The position numbers and the translations under genes are program-made. 64,000 nucleotides of DNA from Acuticoccus kalidii (GTDB lineage: Bacteria > Pseudomonadota > Alphaproteobacteria > Rhizobiales > Amorphaceae): contig NZ_JAKGCS010000015.1 of assembly GCF_021556395.1 (NCBI RefSeq), positions 310,001-374,000 on the forward strand. The letters run 5' to 3'. The notes under the pieces are model-generated. The model saw only the letters and a list, made by a program, of their open reading frames with translations, searched no databases and had not been told where the DNA came from. This document shows positions 58,602 through 64,000 of this stretch, one piece after another (position 1 is the stretch's first letter; each line of letters starts with the position of its first letter).

Positions 58602-58975
58602 GGGTCCTCCGTGCACCAACCCGGATGCGGATAGAGACAGTGAACATGCCGATGATCCGCACGCTCGCCATGGCGGACAGAGGCAACTATCGAGCCAACG
58701 ACTGCGCAAGGCAATCGGACAAATCACGCACATGACGTCCGAATGGACGCCTCGCCGATCGAAGGCCGAATGTGTCGTATGCACCTGTCTCAGGGATGAA
58801 CGTCACGGTGTAAAAGCGACGCGGTATCGGAAACGTGAAGTGCGCACGCAATCATCGCCCCGCTGACGTGGACGGATCGCGGCGCGCGCCCCGTCCGCGC
58901 GTTTCACGTGAAAAAATCGTGAAGACGATGTTACCGTCGACGAAACGATCCGACGTCGGGAGGCACAACGGTCGC
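58602..58975. other. Divergent intergenic region between the RND operon and the SDR gene
   Basis: This 374-bp spacer must hold both promoters. It contains a parS-like palindrome at 58900-58915. No gene was recognised. Confidence 0.5.
58900..58915. promoter_or_regulatory. parS-like ParB-binding site (candidate)
   Basis: CGTTTCACGTGAAAAA matches the conserved bacterial parS 16-mer TGTTTCACGTGAAACA at 14 of 16 positions, including the 12-bp palindrome TTTCACGTGAAA. It is intergenic. No other copy of the 12-mer was seen in the window. Confidence 0.45.
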
Positions 58976-59722
58976 ATGAGCAAAGTGATGATTGTGACGG
59001 GGGGCAGCCGCGGGATCGGCGCCGCCACCGTGTTGCGTGCGGTGCGGGCCGGCTACCGCGTCGCCTTCAGCTACGCGAGCGACGAGGCGGCGGCGGCCCG
59101 CATGGTCGCCGACGCCGAGGAGGCCGGCGGCCAGGCGATCGCGGTGCGCGGCGATATGGGCACCGAGGAGGGCGTGCTCGCCCTCTTCGCCGCCTCGGAC
59201 GAGGCGTTCGGCCCGCCCGACGTCCTCGTCAACAATGCCGGCATCACCGGGCGGATCGTCCGCGTCGCCGACATGACCTTCGACGAGGTCCGGCGCCTCA
59301 TGGACGTCAACGTCACCGGCGTCCTGATCGCCTCGCGCGAAGCGATCCGCCGCATGTCGACCGCGATGGGCGGGGAAGGCGGATCGATCATCCATCTCTC
59401 CTCCCGCGCGTCGCTGCTCGGCGGCGGTGGCGAATGGGCCCACTATGGCGCGAGCAAGGGCGCGATCGACACGCTGACGATCGGCCTCGCCCGCGAAGTC
59501 GGCGGCGAGGGCATCCGCGTCAACGCGATCCGGCCGGGCCTCATCGACACCGAGATCCACGCGCGCGCCGGAGCGCCGGACCGGTTGGAGCGCCTGCGCT
59601 CGGGCGTCCCCCTCGGGCGGGCGGGCACGGCGGCGGAAGTCGCCGAGGCGGTGATCTGGCTCGCCTCGGATGCCGCCTCCTATGTGAGCGGCAGCTTCAT
59701 CGACGTCAGCGGCGGACGTTGA
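58976..59722 (+). CDS. SDR-family oxidoreductase
   Basis: The 248-residue classical short-chain dehydrogenase has the cofactor motif TGGSRGIG, NNAGITG, the catalytic Ser in HLSSRAS and Tyr/Lys in HYGASKGAID, and the PGLIDTE motif. Its substrate is unknown. It lies 7 bp from the end of the convergent glycosyltransferase gene. Confidence 0.92.
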   Translation: MSKVMIVTGGSRGIGAATVLRAVRAGYRVAFSYASDEAAAARMVADAEEAGGQAIAVRGDMGTEEGVLALFAASDEAFGPPDVLVNNAGITGRIVRVADMTFDEVRRLMDVNVTGVLIASREAIRRMSTAMGGEGGSIIHLSSRASLLGGGGEWAHYGASKGAIDTLTIGLAREVGGEGIRVNAIRPGLIDTEIHARAGAPDRLERLRSGVPLGRAGTAAEVAEAVIWLASDAASYVSGSFIDVSGGR

Positions 59723-59729
59723 CGAGGCG

Positions 59730-61001
59730 TCAGTTCGGCGGCGGCGTTCCCGGGAGCGCCTCCTCGACATAGCGCACGATATCGGCGAGCGCGGTCTCTT
59801 CGGCCATCGCCTCGCCGAGGCGCTTGGCGCGCGCCGCGGTCTCGGCCGACAAAAGCGGGCCGAGATGCGCGACAAGGCTCTCCCGCGTCAACGCCTTGAA
59901 GCGAACATGATCGCCGACGCCGATCCGCTTCAGCCGCTCGCCCCAGAAGGGTTGGTCGACCGTGAAGGACGTGACGAGCGTCGGAAGCCCCGCCCCGGTG
60001 CTCGCATGGGTCGTTCCCGCCCCGCCATGGTGGACGGTCGCGACGCAATGCGGAAAGAGCCGCTGATGGTCGACATGGCGGACCGAGAAGAGATCGTCGT
60101 GCTCCCCTTCACTGAAGGACGACCAGCCCGTCGACAGGATCCCCCGCATTCCGAGATCCTTGAGCGCCCTCTGGAGAAGCGCGACCGTCGCCGCCTCGTC
60201 GGGCACGGCCATGCTGCCGAAGCTGAAGAAGATCGGCGCATCGCCGCGCGCAATCCAGTCGAGCAGCGCCGGGCTCGGCGCGACGCTGCCCGTCCGGTCG
60301 CGCAGCGCCGGCGGGGCGACGATCGCCCCCGGCTGGAAGGCGCCGCCGCCATAGTCGCCCGGCATCGGCACGATGTGGCGGCTCCAGGCGATCGCGGCGG
60401 GCCTGTTCTCGGCGACGACATCCATGGCGAACGGCGCCTTGGTGGCGGCGAGACCGTGCCCCATGCGATAGGGGTCGATCACGGATTTGACGCCGCGCGC
60501 GAGCTGGCGAAGCACGAGATCGTAGCTCGCGCGATTGAGCGGACCGAGCGACCGGGTGGTCGCCATCGGACAGGGGAAGGCGCGCGTCGGTAGCCAGGGA
60601 AACAGCGTGATCGGCAGGATCGGAATGCGCCGCACCGCCGCGACGGCGGCCGGCAGGTTCATTCCGACCTGCATCGTGATCATCGCGTCCGCGCCTTCGG
60701 CGGCATCGGCGATCGCCTCGAGGGTCGCCGCCGAGTCGCCTTTGATCTTCGCGATCAGCGTCTTCACCTGCCCGATGATGCGGCCGGAGCTGATCGCTTT
60801 CTGGATTTCGGGCGAATTGAGAAGCGACTTCGCCTGATACGGCAGAGCGATGGTCGGCACGCCCGACGCCTCCACCCAATCGACCTGATCCGACGGCACC
60901 GCGAGACGCACATCGTGGCCGCGCGCCATCAAGGCGTCTGCGATCGCCAGTTGCGGCTCGACATCGCCGCGTGTTCCGACCGCGAACGCTACGATTTTCA
61001 T
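59730..61001 (-). CDS. Glycosyltransferase, UGT/MGT family (copy 1)
   Basis: The 423-residue GT-B enzyme starts MKIVAFAVGTRGDVEPQL and has the C-terminal donor-binding motif VHHGGAGTTHAS. This is the family of erythromycin/sterol/rhamnosyl-type glycosyltransferases (GT1). The acceptor is not predictable. It is a paralog of the divergent gene at 61444 with the same length and matching ends (STPPPD versus GTPPPN). ATG at 61001 is chosen over a start three codons upstream because it aligns with the paralog. Confidence 0.9.
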   Translation of the reverse strand: MKIVAFAVGTRGDVEPQLAIADALMARGHDVRLAVPSDQVDWVEASGVPTIALPYQAKSLLNSPEIQKAISSGRIIGQVKTLIAKIKGDSAATLEAIADAAEGADAMITMQVGMNLPAAVAAVRRIPILPITLFPWLPTRAFPCPMATTRSLGPLNRASYDLVLRQLARGVKSVIDPYRMGHGLAATKAPFAMDVVAENRPAAIAWSRHIVPMPGDYGGGAFQPGAIVAPPALRDRTGSVAPSPALLDWIARGDAPIFFSFGSMAVPDEAATVALLQRALKDLGMRGILSTGWSSFSEGEHDDLFSVRHVDHQRLFPHCVATVHHGGAGTTHASTGAGLPTLVTSFTVDQPFWGERLKRIGVGDHVRFKALTRESLVAHLGPLLSAETAARAKRLGEAMAEETALADIVRYVEEALPGTPPPN

Positions 61002-61443
61002 ACGTCTCACTCTCTTGACCGGCCGGGAACGGCGTTATGCGATGGGGGCGAAGAGACGGAACTCTCGCGGCGATTCCCGCGAACGGCGCCTCGCGGAACC
61101 CGCCCCGCATAACGCACCTTGCTCGCCAATGGCGATGCCTTCTTTGCCGCCTGCCGCAGATCGGGCCGACGTGGCGGCAACGCCCCCTGCCGCGCACCGA
61201 GGATAAGTGCGTCTTTTTCCAATATTCCCGCACTCAAAACTTGCGCAGATCTGCATTCTTAACCAATATTGCACTGCACACTCTCAGTATTCTAATTTTA
61301 TCCGACGATGCAGCAATAGTTTTATCCTCTTTCCTTCTAAATTCGAAGAATAATCGATTTACTGTTTCTAGAAAAATGCGCCAGCCCATCTGAAATATTC
61401 CGACATCACACCCATTTTCATCATTTATTTCAAAGCTTGCCTC
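61002..61443. other. Divergent AT-rich intergenic region
   Basis: This 442-bp spacer separates two divergent paralogous glycosyltransferases. From about 61205 to 61443 it turns strongly AT-rich: by count 61261-61320 is 38 percent GC and 61321-61380 is 30 percent, against a GC-rich surround. No Shine-Dalgarno sequence is visible before the ATG at 61444. Confidence 0.8.
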
Positions 61444-62715
61444 ATGAAAATTTTGACCTTTGCCATCGGCTCGCGTGGCGACGTCGAGCCGGGCCTCATC
61501 GTCTCCGCCGCGCTGCGGGATCGCGGACATGATGTCCGGCTCGTCGCGCCGTCTGATCAGATCCATTGGATCGAGCGCTCAGGCGTCTCGGCGGTCGCGC
61601 TGCCGCAGGGGGCGAAGTCGGTTCTGAATTCCGCCGATGTGCAGGATTCCGTCAGACGCAGCGGCTTCGTCACCCAGGCGATGACGATGATCTCCAAGAT
61701 CAAGCACGAGACCGCGGCGGCGATCCACCGCGTCGACGACGCCGCGGAGGGCGCGGACGCGATCCTTTCGATCCATCCGGGCGTCGCAATCCCGGCCGCC
61801 GTGGCGGCAGCCCGGCGCATTCCGCTGCTGACGATTTCATTGTCGCCGTGTATGCCGACGCGCCGGTTCGCGTTTCCGGCCGTCACGCGGCATCAACTCG
61901 GGCCGGCGACGCCGCTCACCTACAAAGTGCCGTTCAACCAGCTCTTTCGCAGCGTGCGCCCGATCGTCAACGCCTATCGCGCCCGCAATGGCCTCGCCCC
62001 GGTCAACCGCTCCCATCTCGTCGATATCGTGGAGCGCGACCGCCCCGCCGCCATCGCCTGGAGCCGGCACCTCCTCCCGATGCCGGACGATTACGGGGCC
62101 GGCGCGTTTCAGGCCGGCGCCATCAACGCGCCCACCGACCTCCGCGACGCCACCGGATGCGGCGGCCCCGACGCCGCGCTCCTCGAATGGATCCGCGCCG
62201 GCGATGCGCCGGTCTTTCTCAGCTTCGGCAGCATGTTCGTCGCCGATATTCCGAGAACGATCGATGCCGTCCAGACGGCACTCGCGACGCTCGGGCTTCG
62301 CGGCGTGTTCGTCGCCGGGTGGTCGGACCTACCGGAGGGGCCGGTGGGCAACCTTTATTGCGTGCGGCAGATCGATCATCAGCGCCTGTTCCCGCTCTGC
62401 CGGGTGGCCGTCCATCATGGCGGCGCCGGAACCACCCATGCCGCGCTGCGCACCGGGATTCCGAGCCTCGTCACCGCGTTCATGTTCGATCAGTCTTTTT
62501 GGGGCCGCCATCTCGCCCGTCTCGGGGTCGGTGATCACATGGTTTTCAAGGCGCTCACGGCCGAGACGCTCGCCGCAAAGCTCGCGCCGCTGCTCGAACC
62601 GGCGGTCACGCTCCGCGCCCGGCGGATCGGCGAGGCCCTGCGCCGCGAAGACGGGCTGGCCGCGATCGTCCGCTATACCGAGGAGACGCTGCCGTCGACG
62701 CCGCCTCCCGATTGA
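61444..62715 (+). CDS. Glycosyltransferase, UGT/MGT family (copy 2)
   Basis: The 423-residue GT-B enzyme starts MKILTFAIGSRGDVEPGL and has VHHGGAGTTHAA. It aligns end to end with the divergent copy 1, with shared blocks such as RGHDVRL, DRPAAIAWSRH and QRLFP. The ATG at 61444 is supported by this alignment although no ribosome binding site is visible. It ends 12 bp before convergent ExoD. Confidence 0.9.
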   Translation: MKILTFAIGSRGDVEPGLIVSAALRDRGHDVRLVAPSDQIHWIERSGVSAVALPQGAKSVLNSADVQDSVRRSGFVTQAMTMISKIKHETAAAIHRVDDAAEGADAILSIHPGVAIPAAVAAARRIPLLTISLSPCMPTRRFAFPAVTRHQLGPATPLTYKVPFNQLFRSVRPIVNAYRARNGLAPVNRSHLVDIVERDRPAAIAWSRHLLPMPDDYGAGAFQAGAINAPTDLRDATGCGGPDAALLEWIRAGDAPVFLSFGSMFVADIPRTIDAVQTALATLGLRGVFVAGWSDLPEGPVGNLYCVRQIDHQRLFPLCRVAVHHGGAGTTHAALRTGIPSLVTAFMFDQSFWGRHLARLGVGDHMVFKALTAETLAAKLAPLLEPAVTLRARRIGEALRREDGLAAIVRYTEETLPSTPPPD

Positions 62716-62727
62716 GGCCGGCCGGCT

Positions 62728-63336
62728 CTACACCGCCTGAACGACGACATGGGCGAGGCCCACCAGGAGGGCGCCATAGGCGATGACCGAGATCACCCCC
62801 ACGGCGATGCCGAGGAGAAGGACGAGCCCGTCCCGCTCCAACAGGCCGAAGCCGACGAGGGTGATCGAGATGGCGGGCGGCCAATTGCCGAACGGGATCG
62901 GCAGCACCAGCACGAAGGCCATGAGGAGCACATAGACGCCGATCAGCCGCTCGATGCCTCGATAATTCAGCCACAGGCGCGGCCTGACCAGGCGCTCCAA
63001 TCGGTTCAGCCACGGCGTCATGCGGGTGACGAGGCCGGCGAAGGTCTTCCGGTCGAACCCGCGATTGGCGAGGATCGCCGGCAGGTAGGGCCGGCGAAAG
63101 CCGAGGATCATCTGGCCGGCGAGATACATCAGCGGAAAGCCGAACACGGCCGCCGCGCCGGGCGGCATCGGAAAGAGATTCGGCAGCGCGAACATCAGGA
63201 TGAGAGCGGCGAAGGAGCGCCGCGACAGCACCTCCGCGATCGCCCCGATGGTCACGCGAGGGCCCGCCGTCCGTGCCATCTCCGCGAGCATGTGCGACAG
63301 GCTCGGCTCGCTGTGAGCGACGACCGCCGCGCTCAT
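62728..63336 (-). CDS. ExoD-family membrane protein (copy 2)
   Basis: The 202-residue protein matches ExoD with VTIGAIAEVLSRRSFAALILMFALPNLFPMPPG, NRLERLVRPRL and C-terminal hydrophobic segments (VLLMAFVLVLPIPFGNWPPA). It is distinct from copy 1 at 53573. ATG at 63336 is the best guess; the open frame runs up to 63408 but no clear ribosome binding site marks either start. Confidence 0.85.
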   Translation of the reverse strand: MSAAVVAHSEPSLSHMLAEMARTAGPRVTIGAIAEVLSRRSFAALILMFALPNLFPMPPGAAAVFGFPLMYLAGQMILGFRRPYLPAILANRGFDRKTFAGLVTRMTPWLNRLERLVRPRLWLNYRGIERLIGVYVLLMAFVLVLPIPFGNWPPAISITLVGFGLLERDGLVLLLGIAVGVISVIAYGALLVGLAHVVVQAV

Positions 63337-63361
63337 GGCAACGGACGATGACCCGCGGCGT

Positions 63362-64000
63362 TCATCGACGCACGGGGTCGGCATCGCCGGAGCTGACCGC
63401 CGTCCCATCCTCGTCTTCGACGTCCGGCGTCCCCTTCACGAGCGAGAGGATGATGCCGCCGGCGAGGATGCCCAACGTGATCGACAGCGACCATGCAGGC
63501 GGAATTTTCGTCAGCCCCAGCGCGTCGGCGACGAAAATCTTCGACCCGATGAACACGAGGACGATCGCGAGCGCGTGGGAGAGATACGTGAAACGATGCA
63601 GCAGGGCCGCCAGCGAGAAATAGAGCGCGCGCAGGCCCAGAATGGCGAAAATGTTGGAGGTGTAGATGATGTAGGGGTCGGTCGTGATCGCGAAGATCGC
63701 GGGAATCGAATCGACCGCGAACACCATGTCTGCGAACTCGATCACGACGAGGGCGAGGAAGAGCGGCGTCACGTAGGTGAGCACCTTGCCGGTCGCCGTG
63801 TCCGGTTTTCGCACGAAGAAGCGCTCGCCGTGGAGCTCCGGCGTCACCCGGCAGCGGCGCCGCATGAAGCGCAGCACCGGATTTTGCGAGACGTCATACT
63901 CGTCATCGCCCGTCCAAAGCATCTTCACGCCGCTGAAGATCAGGAACGCGGCGAAGATGTAGAGCACCCACTCGAATTCGGTGACGATCGCGACACCCGC
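63362..64000 (-). CDS. TerC-family integral membrane protein (5' partial)
   Basis: The 212 visible residues start in mid-protein (AIVTEFEWVLYIFAAFLIFSGVKM) and run to a stop at 63362. Typical TerC words are LALVVIEFADMVFAVDSIPAIFAIT and NIFAILGLRALYFSLAALL, with the conserved Asp in a membrane segment. TerC/Alx proteins are linked to metal (manganese) export at the membrane during cotranslational metalation. The start lies beyond the window. Confidence 0.93.
   Translation of the reverse strand, partial: AGVAIVTEFEWVLYIFAAFLIFSGVKMLWTGDDEYDVSQNPVLRFMRRRCRVTPELHGERFFVRKPDTATGKVLTYVTPLFLALVVIEFADMVFAVDSIPAIFAITTDPYIIYTSNIFAILGLRALYFSLAALLHRFTYLSHALAIVLVFIGSKIFVADALGLTKIPPAWSLSITLGILAGGIILSLVKGTPDVEDEDGTAVSSGDADPVRR

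Overview
The window is a 64 kb stretch of GC-rich bacterial chromosome with tightly packed genes. The gene set and order point to an alphaproteobacterium of the order Hyphomicrobiales (Rhizobiales). Indicators are the ChvI/ChvG two-component pair followed by hprK, a mannose-type EIIA and HPr; a TimA/Tim44-like gene with mltA, smr, fxsA, secB and gyrB nearby; a BA14K-family protein; an XdhC/molybdenum-cofactor transferase cluster; and an ArsR-methyltransferase fusion leading metF-metH. A fused glycine-to-betaine methyltransferase and a TAXI-type TRAP transporter suggest a salt-exposed or marine lifestyle (inference). No rRNA, tRNA, CRISPR array, prophage or insertion sequence was seen.

Layout. 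1-792: end of a nitrile hydratase operon (beta subunit and small accessory protein). 793-5518: rsmD, a very long repeat-tailed rluB and tadA, with decayed tandem copies of the rluB 3' end filling the gap before rsmD. 5603-10800: housekeeping and small genes (CDP-alcohol phosphatidyltransferase, apaG, a TerB-like gene, class I lysyl-tRNA synthetase, a secreted protein, a zinc metallopeptidase). 10955-14820: TAXI-TRAP importer and a Ca2+/cation antiporter. 14926-22195: asd, DUF952, an S24 repressor, a ligase-associated exonuclease, the betaine synthase fusion, trpS and a hemerythrin. 22238-30832: smr-mltA-timA, fxsA, secB, arsR, the BA14K protein and gyrB, with two pure microsatellites in the spacers. 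30967-34508: molybdenum-cofactor maturation (split XdhC plus a MoeA/MobA fusion) and a HugZ-like protein. 34651-40526: chvI-chvG-hprK-EIIA-HPr and a c-di-GMP phosphodiesterase. 40531-49637: acyl-CoA ligase, LysM protein, the sahR-metF-metH methionine operon with a visible promoter and operator, and a signal-peptide-bearing hydratase-like protein. 49649-54178: DhaK/DhaL, an FAD-linked oxidase, a single-domain receiver and ExoD. 54334-64000: an RND efflux pump, an SDR, two divergent paralogous glycosyltransferases around an AT-rich spacer, a second ExoD and a truncated TerC.

Most genes are ordinary core genes. The points most worth a second look are the 16-unit, 39-bp minisatellite that gives RluB a giant charged tail, together with fossil copies of that tail downstream; three separate pure microsatellites, each with a different unit; the sahR promoter/operator; a parS-like 16-mer near 58.9 kb; the AT-rich spacer between the glycosyltransferase paralogs; the exported hydratase-like protein; and the fused betaine synthase. 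Nothing in the window amounts to a clearly new multi-gene system on sequence evidence alone.
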